Counted from the first letter of the stretch, positions 8,411 through 16,980 are shown. The stretch: DNA of 33,728 bases from Paracoccus salipaludis (GCF_002287065.1 NZ_NSJZ01000021.1:1-33728), one strand, 5' to 3'. The notes: generated by a model not told the origin, from the letters alone. Translations and numbers: made by a program.

Positions 8411-8656
8411 ATGTTTGTTGTTCGCTATCTGATGGTTGTTCTGGCCGTCATGGCCGGCATCTCGGCCTGGGGCATCGCTGCCGGCTATTCCGCCTGGCAG
8501 GTCCTGGGAATGGCTTTCCTGGCAGCCCTGGTCCTGCAGGCGCTGATCCTGGCCTATGTGGGGATCACGGTTTCCCGCGAGGGCCGCGGTCCGTCAAGCG
8601 GACCCTCTCATGGTCTGCGCAAGCGAAGCGATCAGCTGGTCATCCTGCCCAGGTAG
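8411..8656 (+). CDS. Small two-TM membrane protein, possibly ExoX/SyrA-type EPS regulator
   Basis: An 81-aa protein with two hydrophobic helices (about residues 4-25 and 30-53) and a short basic, hydrophilic tail. A GAGGGGGA ribosome site lies about 8 bases before the ATG, and GGTATAT upstream (about 8384) could be a -10 box. Size, topology and position beside exoP resemble the rhizobial 'exopolysaccharide production repressor' proteins, which lower EPS synthesis at the membrane. That is a resemblance rather than a confirmed homology. The last 25 bases overlap the 3' end of the convergent lasso ABC-transporter gene. Confidence 0.6.
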   Translation: MFVVRYLMVVLAVMAGISAWGIAAGYSAWQVLGMAFLAALVLQALILAYVGITVSREGRGPSSGPSHGLRKRSDQLVILPR

Positions 8657-10494
8657 CCTTCCGCTTGCAGCCCCTGTTCGCGCGGTCGTTCCGACGCGAC
8701 CACGCGGCCCGCTTCCATCACGAAGACCGCGTCGGCGGCCCGGCTGATGGCGGGGCGATGGGTGATCGCCAGGACCGTCATGCGGCCGCGCAGCCCGTCG
8801 ATGGCCCGGATCAGGGCTTCCTCGTTTTCCCAGTCGAGCGCGCTGGTCGCCTCGTCCAGGACCAGGATGTCGGGCTCGCGCAGAAGCGCGCGGGCAACCG
8901 CGATACGCTGGCGCTCGCCCCCCGACAGCAGCGCGCCGCGGTCGCCCATGGTCGTGTCCAGCCCTGCCGGCAGGTTCCGCACGAAGCCCGCCGAGGCGAG
9001 GTCCAGCGCGCGGAGGATGCGTTCGTCGTCCACCGGCCCGCCCGCGGCGATGGCCATGTTCTCGCGGATGGTGCCGTTGATCATGAAGGGCTCCTGCGCG
9101 ACATAGCCGGTCCGGTCGCGCCAGCGGCGCAGCTGGCCGGGGCGCAGGGCCGCGCCGTCCACCAGGACCGCGCCCTTCTGGGGTTCCAGCAGGCCCATCA
9201 CGATGTCGGCCAGCGTGCTTTTCCCCGCGCCCGAGGGGCCGACCAGCACCGTCAGCTCGCCCGCCCGCAGGGTCAGGGAACAGTCGCTGACGGCTTCGCG
9301 CGATTCGCCCGGAAAGCGCCAGCTCACGCGGTCCAGCCGGATCTCGTCGCGCGGGGCGGGGGCGGGGTCGTGACCCGCCATGGCGGGATCGCGCTCGGCC
9401 CGCAGTTCATCCTGCAGCCGGGTGATCGCCCCCCAGGCGGGCAGGTCCACCAGAAGCTGCTGCACCGCCCCCTGCATTCCCATGAAGCGCGGCGCCGTGC
9501 GCATGAACAGCAAAAGCAGGATCACGATCCGCGCGACGTCCAGATGCGCCCAGGTCAGCGCCACCCAGATGAACAGCGCGGCCCCGCTGACCACGGCGAA
9601 CTGGAACAGCCCCGAGCCGATGGTGGACTGCCGGGTGAATTCGCGCGCATCCGCCTTGGTCTGCCCCAGGATCGAGGAGAACAGCCCCAGGTAGCGGTCT
9701 TCCAGGTTCATGCTGCGCGCCATCTTGAGGCTGCCCACGAATTCGGACACCGCCGCAAGCTGGCCTTCGCGGCGCGCCTGCAGCCGGTCGCCGTAATGCC
9801 GGGCGAGCCGCCGGAAGGGCCGCATCAGCGCCAGCGCCACCACCCCGAAGCCATAGGACAGAAGCGTCATCGGCACCGAGATCGCCAGGCTCAGCACGAA
9901 GTAGAGCCCGAGGCTCACCAGGTTCTGCAGGCTGGACAGGACCAGATAGGCGGCCAGATACAGCCGCTCGATCTCGCCGGTCAGGGCGTGCTCGATCCGC
10001 GCGCGGGGGATGCGGGCGACATGGGCCCACCGCGCCTGCGCCACGTCCCGGAACAGGGCCGTGCGGTAATGGTTGGTGAAGTCGTGGATCAGGTCGGACA
10101 GGTAGACGGCCTTGCTGCGGTTGAAGAACGCCTGCAGCGCCGTCAGCCCGACGATGACCAGCAGCAGGACGCCAAGCGGGATCATGGCGGGCAGCAGCCC
10201 CGCGCCCGGAAAATCCATCCCCGACAGGTCGATGGTGGTGCCCTGCGCGCCGACCAGCTGCAGCACGGGCAGGAAGGTCATGATCGCCGCGCCCTCGCTG
10301 AGGGTGCCCAGCACCAGCAGCCCCAGGCCGATCCAGAGCCGCCGCCCTTCCAGGTGCCGCAGCGCCCGCACCAGCGAAGCGAGCTGTCCCCGGGCTGCCG
10401 TTGTCGCGGGCGCGCGCGGCGGGACGGGCGGCGCGGGGGCGACAACCGTGGCCGAGGGGCCGGGGGTCAGGGCAGGGGAGGGCTCGCGGGTCAT
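8632..10494 (-). CDS. Lasso-peptide ABC exporter (D protein)
   Basis: A 620-aa half transporter: a Pro/Ala-rich N-terminus (1-35), an exporter-type membrane domain with about six helices (about 50-350), then an ATPase domain. Visible motifs are Walker A GPSGAGKST (419-427), Q-loop YVAQEPF, signature LSGGERQR (about 522), Walker B ILVLDEATSALD and H-loop ITHR. There is no N-terminal C39 peptidase domain, as expected when a separate B2 protease removes the leader. It follows the kinase gene with a 1-bp gap, as last gene of the lasso operon. Its job is export of the mature lasso peptide, and often immunity. On sequence alone it could be called a generic ABC exporter; the context decides. Confidence 0.88.
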   Translation of the reverse strand: MTREPSPALTPGPSATVVAPAPPVPPRAPATTAARGQLASLVRALRHLEGRRLWIGLGLLVLGTLSEGAAIMTFLPVLQLVGAQGTTIDLSGMDFPGAGLLPAMIPLGVLLLVIVGLTALQAFFNRSKAVYLSDLIHDFTNHYRTALFRDVAQARWAHVARIPRARIEHALTGEIERLYLAAYLVLSSLQNLVSLGLYFVLSLAISVPMTLLSYGFGVVALALMRPFRRLARHYGDRLQARREGQLAAVSEFVGSLKMARSMNLEDRYLGLFSSILGQTKADAREFTRQSTIGSGLFQFAVVSGAALFIWVALTWAHLDVARIVILLLLFMRTAPRFMGMQGAVQQLLVDLPAWGAITRLQDELRAERDPAMAGHDPAPAPRDEIRLDRVSWRFPGESREAVSDCSLTLRAGELTVLVGPSGAGKSTLADIVMGLLEPQKGAVLVDGAALRPGQLRRWRDRTGYVAQEPFMINGTIRENMAIAAGGPVDDERILRALDLASAGFVRNLPAGLDTTMGDRGALLSGGERQRIAVARALLREPDILVLDEATSALDWENEEALIRAIDGLRGRMTVLAITHRPAISRAADAVFVMEAGRVVASERPREQGLQAEGYLGRMTS

Positions 10495-10495
10495 G

Positions 10496-11446
10496 TCAGC
10501 CTTCCCCGAGGTCGCGCTCGATGGCGGCGCGGATGTCGCAGGCGCGGTCCAGCCCCTCGGCCAGCAGCAGCCGCCGCGGCGGGCAGTGCCGCGCCACCTG
10601 CGCGGCCCCGCGGAAATAGGCGGCCGCCGCCGCGCCGTTCAGCAGCGCCTGCCCGAAGCGGACCGCATAGGAAAAGCGCAGCACGGCCGACAGGGCTTCA
10701 GAGGCGGGAATGGGCAGCACGGCCGAAGGCGCGCCTGCGGGCGCGCGTTCCAGCAGGTAAAGCCGCGCGGCAGGAACGGCCTCGGGCGCCAGCCGGCCGG
10801 GGTCCAGCAGCGCGCGGGCCTTGTCGATCCCGTCATGCACATGGCCGCGGACCGTGGCGCCGGGGGGCAGCAGTTCTGCCGCGGCCTGCGACAGCTTGAC
10901 CTGGCCGAAGCCCGGCAGCACCCGCCCCGCGTCGTCGATGGCCACCAGGTCGTCGGCCAGCAGCCGCGCGCCGTTCCGCAGAAGGTTGGTTGCGGTGGTG
11001 GACTTGCCCACGCCCTTGTCGGCCAGGAAGGCGATGCCGTGCCCCCGGTGGACGACGGCGCTGGCATGCAGGACGAAAAGGCCGTGCCGCCGCAGCGCCT
11101 CGAACAGGACCGGCCCCAGCAGCGGGAAGGCCAGCAGGTCGTCCGAAACGCCGGGCGCGCGCTCGATCCCGATCCGCCCGCCATCGGCCGAGACCGAGAA
11201 GGCCCCGACCGCGGGCCACCAGAACCACGTGCCCTCGGGCGCGAAGCTGCAGCCGGGCGCGGGGCCGCGCGGGATGCCGGGCTGCGGCGCCTCGATGATG
11301 CTGAGGTCGGCGGGGCCGCCGGGCGCGCGGGCGGACAGTTCGGGCAGGATCACGTCCGAGGCGATGGCCAGGCCGTAGGCGGCATAGGCATGGACATGGG
11401 CAGGGGCGCGCGCGGGCGTGGCGGACAGGGCAGGGGCAGCGGTCAT
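10496..11446 (-). CDS. HPr-kinase-like lasso peptide kinase
   Basis: A 316-aa protein. It has an N-terminal region of no clear fold, then the HprK-type kinase core: [10 protein letters not shown] (about 124-133), P-loop [11 protein letters not shown] (about 141-151) and LLADDLVAI (about 162-170, Walker-B-like acidic pair). In kinase-type lasso clusters (paeninodin) such enzymes phosphorylate the side chain of the C-terminal Ser of the precursor. The precursor here also ends in Ser. Its start overlaps the cyclase stop (ATGA, 4 bp), and the exporter gene starts 1 bp after its stop. A genuine HPr kinase/phosphorylase of carbon control is unlikely given the context. Confidence 0.85.
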   Translation of the reverse strand: MTAAPALSATPARAPAHVHAYAAYGLAIASDVILPELSARAPGGPADLSIIEAPQPGIPRGPAPGCSFAPEGTWFWWPAVGAFSVSADGGRIGIERAPGVSDDLLAFPLLGPVLFEALRRHGLFVLHASAVVHRGHGIAFLADKGVGKSTTATNLLRNGARLLADDLVAIDDAGRVLPGFGQVKLSQAAAELLPPGATVRGHVHDGIDKARALLDPGRLAPEAVPAARLYLLERAPAGAPSAVLPIPASEALSAVLRFSYAVRFGQALLNGAAAAAYFRGAAQVARHCPPRRLLLAEGLDRACDIRAAIERDLGEG

Positions 11447-13353
11447 CGGTCACTCGCAAGGATCGGGCAGGGCGCGCAGGACGCAGGAAGGGGGGGCGGG
11501 GCCGTGAAGGCGCGGGCCGGGCCGCGCTCGATCCAGGCGGCAAGCCACAGCGCCCGCCACAGCCGGAAGGCCACGGCGGGGTCGGGATCGGGCGAGCGCG
11601 CCAGCCGCGCGGCATCGGCGCGCAGGACGCCCGCGTCCACCCAGCCCTGCAGAGGGCCGGGACCGGCGCGGAAGGCGGCCAGGCGGCCCTGCGGGTCCTG
11701 CCGCAGCGTGGTCCAGAAATCGGCGATGAAGTCGGTCTTGTCCCGCCGCAGCCGCACCGATTCGGGCAGCACGCCCCGCATCGCCTCGCGCAGCAGGGCG
11801 CGGGGCCGGCCGCCGGCGACCTTGGCAAGCTCGGGCTGCCAGACGCAAAGCTCGACCACCCGGTGGTCATAGAAGGGATAGCGCGGCGCCACGCCGTCGG
11901 CCTGCGCGGCCCGGCCGAGCAGTTCAAAGGCGGCCGGGGCCAGCGGGCCGGTCATCATGGCGGCATGCAGGCGCAGGCCCTGCGGCAGGTCGCGGTCCCC
12001 GGGGTCCGCCTGGGCGCCGGCGCGGACCCGCTCGACCAGCCGGGTTTCGCGGGCGAGATCGGGATCGACCAGGGCGCGCCATTCCTGGGGGGCCGGGCCG
12101 CTGTCGGCCAGCATCCACCGGCCCAGGCGGCCGAAGCCGCGCCGTCCCCGGACCGCCAGCAGGGCGGCGAGGGTCTGGGTCACGGATTCGCCGGTGAAGC
12201 GGGCCTGGCGCGCGGCCAGCGCCAGCGCCAAGGGCCACTGGCCGGACCCGGCGATCAGCGCGATGTCGCGGGGGGTGCCGCCGATGACCTCGTCCCCGCC
12301 ATGGCCGTTCAGCACGGCCAGGCAGCCCTGTTCCCGGACGGCGCGGTAAAGCCTGCGCGTGCCGGCAAGCCCCGGGGCGAAGACCGGCTGGTCCTGCCAG
12401 TCAAGCTGCGCGTCCAGGTCGAACAGCTCGTCCGCCGCCGTTTCGCCGGGCAGGGACACGGGAACCAGCCCGCCGCGCGACTGGCGCAGCACGTCTTCGA
12501 TATGGCGGCCCTCGTCCATTGCCGGATCGCGATAACGCAGCGACAGGGCCGGGCGGGGCTGGGGGCCGGGGGCATCAGGCCCCACCGACAGCAGCGACAG
12601 CGTGCTGGAATCCAGGCCGCCGCTGAGCATGGTGGCGGTCGGCCCGTCGGCGCAGGCCTGGTTCGTCGCATGGGCCAGCGCCGCGCGCAGGGCAGGGGCC
12701 GCATCCTGCACCTTTGGCGGGGCCGAGCGTTCCAGCCGGTACCAGGGGCGCAGGGTGACGGTTCCGTCCGGCTCGACCACCATCAGGTGACCGGGGGGCA
12801 GGCGAAGAACGCCCCGCCATGCGGTCCGCACCGCGTCGAGCGGCTGGCCCGACAGGAACCCGGCCACCCAGGCGCGGTCGGTCTCGGGGGGGGCGTCCAG
12901 TCCCGCCAGCACCGTGGACAGGTCGCCCGCGACCACCACCCGGCCCGGCGCGGCGGCATAGGCCAGCGGCTGGATGCCGAAGCGGTCGCGCACGGCCGTC
13001 AGGCGCCGCGTCCGCGCGTCCCACAGGGCAAAGGCGAAGCCCCCGCACAGCCGGTCCAGCGCCCCGGGGCCCCAGCGCCGCCAGGCCGCCAGCACCAGGC
13101 CGACAGGGTCCGTGCCCGGATCGGCGGCCAGGGCGGCGCGCAACTCGGGCAGGTCTGTCAGCGCCAGGTCGCCCGCCAGCGTCAGCGGCCCGAAGGATCG
13201 CGCGACCCAGGCCCCGGCCTGCCACAGCTGGATGCCCTCGCTTTCCCAATGGCGGGGAACCTGCCCGGTGCGGCGGGCAAGGTCCGCCTCGATGCGCCGG
13301 GCAAGGGGAGGCTGGCCGGGGCCGGGACCCAGAAGGGCGGCGAAGCGGCTCAT
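11443..13353 (-). CDS. Lasso cyclase (asparagine-synthetase-like, C protein)
   Basis: A 636-aa protein. The N-terminal glutaminase-like domain keeps [25 protein letters not shown] (about 102-125) but lacks the Cys2 nucleophile (it starts MSRF), as in lasso cyclases, which do not need glutamine. The synthetase domain has the PP-loop SGGLDSS (244-250), [24 protein letters not shown] and [13 protein letters not shown]. It should adenylate the acidic side chain of the core (Asp9) and close the macrolactam with the freed alpha-amine of Gly1. The start ATG at 13353 overlaps the B2 stop as ATGA; the frame is open further upstream, but that coupling fixes the start. The extreme C-terminus (Pro/Ala/Cys-rich) looks poorly conserved. 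Confidence 0.9.
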   Translation of the reverse strand: MSRFAALLGPGPGQPPLARRIEADLARRTGQVPRHWESEGIQLWQAGAWVARSFGPLTLAGDLALTDLPELRAALAADPGTDPVGLVLAAWRRWGPGALDRLCGGFAFALWDARTRRLTAVRDRFGIQPLAYAAAPGRVVVAGDLSTVLAGLDAPPETDRAWVAGFLSGQPLDAVRTAWRGVLRLPPGHLMVVEPDGTVTLRPWYRLERSAPPKVQDAAPALRAALAHATNQACADGPTATMLSGGLDSSTLSLLSVGPDAPGPQPRPALSLRYRDPAMDEGRHIEDVLRQSRGGLVPVSLPGETAADELFDLDAQLDWQDQPVFAPGLAGTRRLYRAVREQGCLAVLNGHGGDEVIGGTPRDIALIAGSGQWPLALALAARQARFTGESVTQTLAALLAVRGRRGFGRLGRWMLADSGPAPQEWRALVDPDLARETRLVERVRAGAQADPGDRDLPQGLRLHAAMMTGPLAPAAFELLGRAAQADGVAPRYPFYDHRVVELCVWQPELAKVAGGRPRALLREAMRGVLPESVRLRRDKTDFIADFWTTLRQDPQGRLAAFRAGPGPLQGWVDAGVLRADAARLARSPDPDPAVAFRLWRALWLAAWIERGPARAFTAPPPLPASCAPCPILASDR

Positions 13354-13805
13354 GTGCGTGCGCCCGGAAGGGTGAAGTCGTGCAGGGTGCGGTGGCGGGT
13401 GTAATCCTCGGCCGTGCCGCCCAGGACGATGATGTCCCCCGCCATCAGCCAGGCATGGGGAGCCAGCCGGCCGGGCGCCGCGGCCTGCGCCGGGACCGAC
13501 AGCCGGATCGTCGTGGCAAGGCCGCGCCGGGCCAGCAGCAACTGGCCCGCGCTGGCCTGCGTCAGGCAGGTCGCCCCCGGCACCAGCCGGGCGGCATTGC
13601 GGACCGACCATGCGACCTCGGCCAGGTCGGCGCGGGACGCGGGCAGGGCAGGGTCCGGGATCGGATGGGCTTCGATCAGACGGCGCAGATCGCCATGGGC
13701 GCCGCGCCACAGATGGGCGCGCGCCAGCAGCACCGCGCCAAGCGCCTGCCACAACAGGACGGCATCGCGCCTGCGCAGCCGCCGGATGCGCCGCAGGACC
13801 CCCAT
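13350..13805 (-). CDS. Lasso leader peptidase B2 (transglutaminase-like)
   Basis: A 151-aa protein of the usual length for stand-alone B2 proteins. The catalytic Cys is C80 in GATCLTQASAGQLLL, the His is H117 in PHAWL, and D124 in AGDIIVLGG is the likely third residue. It cuts the leader from the precursor after residue -1, guided by the B1 protein. The basic N-terminus (MGVLRRIRRLRRRD) and WRGAHGDLRRLIE are typical of the family's N-terminal helices. It begins 1 bp after the B1 stop and overlaps the cyclase gene by 4 bp. Confidence 0.88.
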   Translation of the reverse strand: MGVLRRIRRLRRRDAVLLWQALGAVLLARAHLWRGAHGDLRRLIEAHPIPDPALPASRADLAEVAWSVRNAARLVPGATCLTQASAGQLLLARRGLATTIRLSVPAQAAAPGRLAPHAWLMAGDIIVLGGTAEDYTRHRTLHDFTLPGART

Positions 13806-13806
13806 C

Positions 13807-14067
13807 TCAGACCGTCTGGATCAGGCCATGCGTCAGCATGTCCTCCAGCAGGTCGGCGATGTCGCCCCGGCACTCCTGGGGGGGCACGTCGTATTCGGCC
13901 GCAATGGCGGTGGTCAGGTCGTCCAGCGAAGCGGGCGCCGCCATGCGGTCCCAGATCGCCGCGCCCACGGGGTCGAGGCTGAAGTAGGTGTTCGACCTCA
14001 GGTCCAGGATCGCGATGCCTTCCTCGACCGCGCAGGACACGCATTCAGGGGAAACAAGATAGGCCAT
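13807..14067 (-). CDS. PqqD-like leader-recognition protein (lasso B1)
   Basis: An 86-aa PqqD-type RiPP recognition element. The pattern GIAILDLRSNTYFSLDPVGAAIWDRM is the characteristic beta-hairpin plus 'YF-L---G--IW' signature, followed by the helical part DDLTTAIAAEYDVPPQECRGDIADLLEDML. It binds the YxxPxL segment of the leader and presents the precursor to B2 and the cyclase. I chose the ATG at 14067 because GAGAAG lies about 9 bases upstream. A longer reading to a TTG at 14115 has no usable ribosome site. Three Cys-type positions (ECVSC) near the N-terminus are unusual but probably not metal-binding. Confidence 0.87.
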   Translation of the reverse strand: MAYLVSPECVSCAVEEGIAILDLRSNTYFSLDPVGAAIWDRMAAPASLDDLTTAIAAEYDVPPQECRGDIADLLEDMLTHGLIQTV

Positions 14068-14160
14068 GAATTGCATCTTCTCGGAATTGAAGTTGAAAAT
14101 TGCAGTGCGGGACAACCTTAGCGTGATTTCCGACTCGATTTCCCTCGGAGGGCCGGTGAA

Positions 14161-14184
14161 CAGGCGGCAGTTACCCGCCGCCTG
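14161..14184 (-). terminator. Stem-loop between lasso precursor and B1 gene
   Basis: CAGGCGGC (14161-14168) pairs perfectly with GCCGCCTG (14177-14184) across an 8-base loop. An outer GAAC/GTTC pair extends the stem past a 3-base bulge. There is no T-run. It lies in the 127-bp gap after the precursor stop. Such hairpins can work as attenuator or 3'-stabiliser, giving much more precursor mRNA than enzyme mRNA. Confidence 0.65.
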
Positions 14185-14194
14185 CCCGTTCTCA

Positions 14195-14332
14195 TTACGA
14201 GAAGGTCAGGTCGCCAAACGGCGTTCCCGTGGGGAAATCGCGGTCCAGCTTGGACCCCGCGCTCATGCCGTGGGTCATGGCTTCCAGCTTGCCTTGCACG
14301 CGGAGAACGGGGCGGGCGTAGGTTTTGGTCAT
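14195..14332 (-). CDS. Lasso peptide precursor (A)
   Basis: A 45-aa precursor. The leader (residues 1-21) begins MTKTYARPVL and contains Y5-x-x-P8-x-L10, G14 and T20 at position -2, the lasso hallmarks read by B1/B2. The predicted core is residues 22-45: GMSAGSKLD, then a tail containing FPTGTPFG and ending DLTFS. Gly22 (core 1) and Asp30 (core 9) would form a nine-residue macrolactam ring. The terminal Ser45 is the probable target of the adjacent kinase. The ATG at 14332 is preceded by AAGGTG (14337-14342). The frame stays open to 14413, but that part is leader RNA in this reading. It is the first gene of the cluster A-B1-B2-C-K-D. Confidence 0.9.
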   Translation of the reverse strand: MTKTYARPVLRVQGKLEAMTHGMSAGSKLDRDFPTGTPFGDLTFS

Positions 14333-14642
14333 GGTGCACCTTGTTAAAAACACAGCAGTTCGTGACTGCCCCAGGCAGATTTCCTCTTGAGCGGTTCTTT
14401 GCAACCTATCCAAAAAGACAGGTTAACTTCCCTGTTCCGAAATTATCGTTGAGGTTCAACAATTAAGACAAAAACCTTGATCCTTGTGGCATGGTGCGCC
14501 GTGGTTTTTAACCATCATCGAGAATTGATAAAACTTTAGCTAGATGATTATGCCATACATGATCTAGGTGATTGCCGAGGGCCTTTTCCCCTTTCGCCGC
14601 CGCCGCCGTTAATTGTTCTGTTGTTCTTTGTAGGGCTGGTTC
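14333..14642. other. Divergent control region between lasso precursor and exoY
   Basis: 310 bp, AT-richer than its surroundings, with no gene I can support. It carries the ribosome site of the precursor (14337-14342) and must hold promoters for both directions. GTTGA-GGT-TCAAC (14448-14460) is a perfect small dyad inside a longer imperfect palindrome and is a possible operator. No -35/-10 pair could be fixed on either strand. Confidence 0.5.
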
Positions 14643-15353
14643 ATGCAGATGCTCCGTGTCCAGGATCTTGTTGCCGGCAACGGCAAGGCTCCCTTGCTGT
14701 CTGGCCTTGCCCGACCTGCCCCCGCGGCGCCTGCCGCCCCGGTCGGAGGCTGGGGAAAGCGGACGCTCGACCTCGGGCTTGTCCTGCTGGGCCTGCTGCT
14801 GCTCTGGCCTCTGATCCTGGGGCTGGTCGTTCTTCTCAAGCTGACGGACCCGGGCCCCGTGCTTTACGGGCACCGCCGCGTCGGCTTCGGCGGGCGCGAG
14901 TTCCGCTGCTGGAAGTTCCGCACCATGGTCGTCGATGGCGACGCCGTGCTGGAACGCCACCTGCAGGAGAATCCGGCCGATGCCGCAATCTGGAAAGAAC
15001 AGCGCAAGCTGGTCAACGACCCCCGCGTCACCCCCCTGGGGGCAGTCCTGCGCAAGCTCAGCCTGGACGAACTGCCGCAGCTTCTGAACGTGCTGAAGGG
15101 CGAGATGAGCCTGGTGGGCCCCCGCCCGGTCGTCCAGGCCGAGCTGGACCATTACGGGCCTTCGGCGCGGCACTACCTGGCCGCCCGCCCCGGCCTGACG
15201 GGCTTGTGGCAGATCAGCGGCCGCAGCGACACCACCTATGCCGAGCGGGTGCGCCTGGACCGCTTCTACGTCATGAGCTGGAACCTGTGGCGCGACCTGC
15301 GGATCGTCTTCCTGACCATCCCCGCGGTGGCGCTGTCGCGCGGCGCGCATTGA
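14643..15353 (+). CDS. exoY: Undecaprenyl-phosphate sugar phosphotransferase, ExoY-like
   Basis: A 236-aa protein: a Pro/Ala-rich N-terminus, one membrane helix (about 43-66), then the bacterial sugar transferase domain with FRCWKFRTMVVDGD, KLSLDELPQLLNVLKGEMSLVGPRPV and ARPGLTGLWQISGRS. The enzyme starts EPS synthesis by moving a sugar-1-phosphate (galactose in rhizobial ExoY) from UDP-sugar to undecaprenyl phosphate. It is the short, one-helix type, without the extra helices of WbaP. The ATG at 14643 has a weak AGGG about 9 bases upstream; a second ATG two codons later is an alternative. It is transcribed away from the lasso cluster and ends at a strong terminator. Confidence 0.88.
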   Translation: MQMLRVQDLVAGNGKAPLLSGLARPAPAAPAAPVGGWGKRTLDLGLVLLGLLLLWPLILGLVVLLKLTDPGPVLYGHRRVGFGGREFRCWKFRTMVVDGDAVLERHLQENPADAAIWKEQRKLVNDPRVTPLGAVLRKLSLDELPQLLNVLKGEMSLVGPRPVVQAELDHYGPSARHYLAARPGLTGLWQISGRSDTTYAERVRLDRFYVMSWNLWRDLRIVFLTIPAVALSRGAH

Positions 15354-15380
15354 GGCGTTCCGCCCCGTGAGGTCCGCAGG

Positions 15381-15410
15381 GGGCGCCTTTCTTCGGAAGG
15401 CGCCCTTTTT
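15381..15410 (+). terminator. Rho-independent terminator after exoY
   Basis: GGGCGCCTT (15381-15389) pairs with AAGGCGCCC (15397-15405) around a loop containing TTCG, followed by TTTTT (15406-15410). It ends exoY transcription. It also lies just past the 3' end of the convergent exoQ-like gene. Confidence 0.9.
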
Positions 15411-15422
15411 CCTGCCCCGTGA

Positions 15423-16733
15423 TCAGGTGACCGCGGGCAAGCCCGCCCGCCCTTTCGGCGCCGGGGCCGAGGATGCCGGGCCGCGCTGCGCGCTGCGGAA
15501 GGCGTGCCCATAACAGACAGCGGCGATGGTGATCACCGAGGACAGCTCGAACTGGAGGAAATACGCCACCTCGATCCACATCAGCAGGAACTGCCGCACC
15601 ATGAAGAGGGCGAAGAAGACCGAGGCCGCGGACGGGCTGCGGATCGCCCAGGTCAGGGACGAGACCAGCGCCGCGAAGAAGATGACCGCCTGCAGCGTGC
15701 CGCCGACCAGGCCGATCTCCACCATGTTCGAGATCAGGGTGTTGTGGAAATGGAACCCTGCCCGGCTGCCGATCCCGAACATCGCCCAGAGCTGTTCGGC
15801 CAGCGGGTTGCCCTGCACCCAGAAGGCCTGGAACCCGGTGCCCAGGATCGGGCGCTCCGCGATTTCCTGAAAGGCGACGGCCCAGAGGTCCGTCCGGCCG
15901 GTCAGCGTCACGTCCTTTCCGGTGAGGTCCAGGAACATCTGCGACAGTTCGGCCGCGAAGAAGGACAGGATGATCCCCAGCGCCGTCGCCAGCACCACCG
16001 CCATGGCCACCATCACCAGACGGACATGGGGGGCGAGTCGTTGCAGCAGCACGATGGCACCGAAGGCCAGGACGACCCCCAGGGTGCTGACAAGGGCGCC
16101 GCTGGACTTCCCCATCACCAGCAGCATCGTTCCCATGAGCAGGCTTCCCAGCGCAGGCAGGCGCCAGCGCGCCGGAAGCCTCCGGTCGAGCAGCAGTGCC
16201 AGCGCCACGATGACAAGAAGCGCACTGGCATTCGCCAGCGCGTTCTTGCTGGCATAGATCCCCAGGTACCCCATCCCGTCGGAACGGCTGCGCCCCGATG
16301 CAAGGCTGGCAAGCCCCGCAAGCGAACTGACCACGAACAGGATCTTCACGAAGGTCATCGGCGCCAGCCGGTAGGCCATGGCGACCGCAATCGCCACGGT
16401 CAGGCACAGCTGGATGCCGTAGCGCAGCGTAAGCGAGGGATAATCCGACCAGGCGAAGGACATCAGGCACCAGAGCGCCATCAGGACGACCATCCATTCC
16501 CGCCGCAGCGCCGCCAGCGTCTCGCCCGGTCGGCTCAACACCAGCGCCATGCCGCCCATCAGGAACAGCAGCGCCCCCAGCGAGCCCAGGACGGGGATGA
16601 AGGCGAGGCCGAAGATTGCGACGAATGTCGCCAGGACGTCGGGCGAATAGCTGATCGTCCAGCCCTTCCGGGGCGCCCGCCCGGTTCGTGGCCGCGCGGC
16701 AGCGGCTCCCGTGCCTGTCACCGCCGGCGGCAT
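15423..16733 (-). CDS. exoQ: Wzy-type polysaccharide polymerase, ExoQ-like
   Basis: A 436-aa membrane protein with about ten to twelve hydrophobic helices. O-antigen-ligase/polymerase marks are SFAWSDYPSLTLRYG, GIYASKNALANASALL and, in the large loop, TLTGRTDLWAVAFQEIAERPILGTGFQAFW followed by FHFHNTLISNMVEIGLVGG. It joins flipped repeat units into polymer at the periplasmic face, with chain length set by the ExoP-like protein. The start (ATG at 16733) has AGGA about 10 bases upstream, so a slightly later start cannot be excluded. It is convergent with exoY. Confidence 0.85.
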   Translation of the reverse strand: MPPAVTGTGAAAARPRTGRAPRKGWTISYSPDVLATFVAIFGLAFIPVLGSLGALLFLMGGMALVLSRPGETLAALRREWMVVLMALWCLMSFAWSDYPSLTLRYGIQLCLTVAIAVAMAYRLAPMTFVKILFVVSSLAGLASLASGRSRSDGMGYLGIYASKNALANASALLVIVALALLLDRRLPARWRLPALGSLLMGTMLLVMGKSSGALVSTLGVVLAFGAIVLLQRLAPHVRLVMVAMAVVLATALGIILSFFAAELSQMFLDLTGKDVTLTGRTDLWAVAFQEIAERPILGTGFQAFWVQGNPLAEQLWAMFGIGSRAGFHFHNTLISNMVEIGLVGGTLQAVIFFAALVSSLTWAIRSPSAASVFFALFMVRQFLLMWIEVAYFLQFELSSVITIAAVCYGHAFRSAQRGPASSAPAPKGRAGLPAVT

Positions 16734-16962
16734 CGGTGGGACGTCCTGAGGGGAATGGGGAACAAGAGGGCCTCGTCAATCGGCGGGGCGAATGGCAGGG
16801 TCGCCCCGTCACCGCCGTTCATCATGCCGGTTCATCCTAGCGGCCGCAGCCCGGAAGCCCAAGCCCTTGCAAGGGTGGGAAAGGGCCCGTCCTGGGCGAA
16901 CCCTTGAATGATCCCGGCATGCCCACCCGGTTTTGTGGTTCAGGGCGACCGGCAAGGGCGCG

Positions 16963-16980
16963 GCGGGGTCCGCGCCCCGC
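16963..16980 (-). terminator. Stem-loop after the GT2 gene
   Basis: GCGGGG (16963-16968) pairs with CCCCGC (16975-16980), immediately past the TAA stop of the minus-strand glycosyltransferase gene. There is no T-run, so it is a possible weak or Rho-assisted terminator. Confidence 0.35.

Noticed and set aside
8665..10899. Plus-strand frame of 744 codons opposite the ABC exporter
   Set aside because: Antisense shadow: the minus strand carries all ABC motifs in order.
14068..14115. N-terminal extension of the PqqD-like protein from a TTG at 14115
   Set aside because: AAGG directly abuts the TTG, leaving no spacing, and family members start near the internal ATG at 14067, which has a usable ribosome site.
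14333..14413. Longer 72-residue precursor reading
   Set aside because: The lasso leader normally begins shortly before the YxxP motif; the ATG at 14332 has a good AAGGTG, while the extension has no ribosome site and no leader-like sequence.
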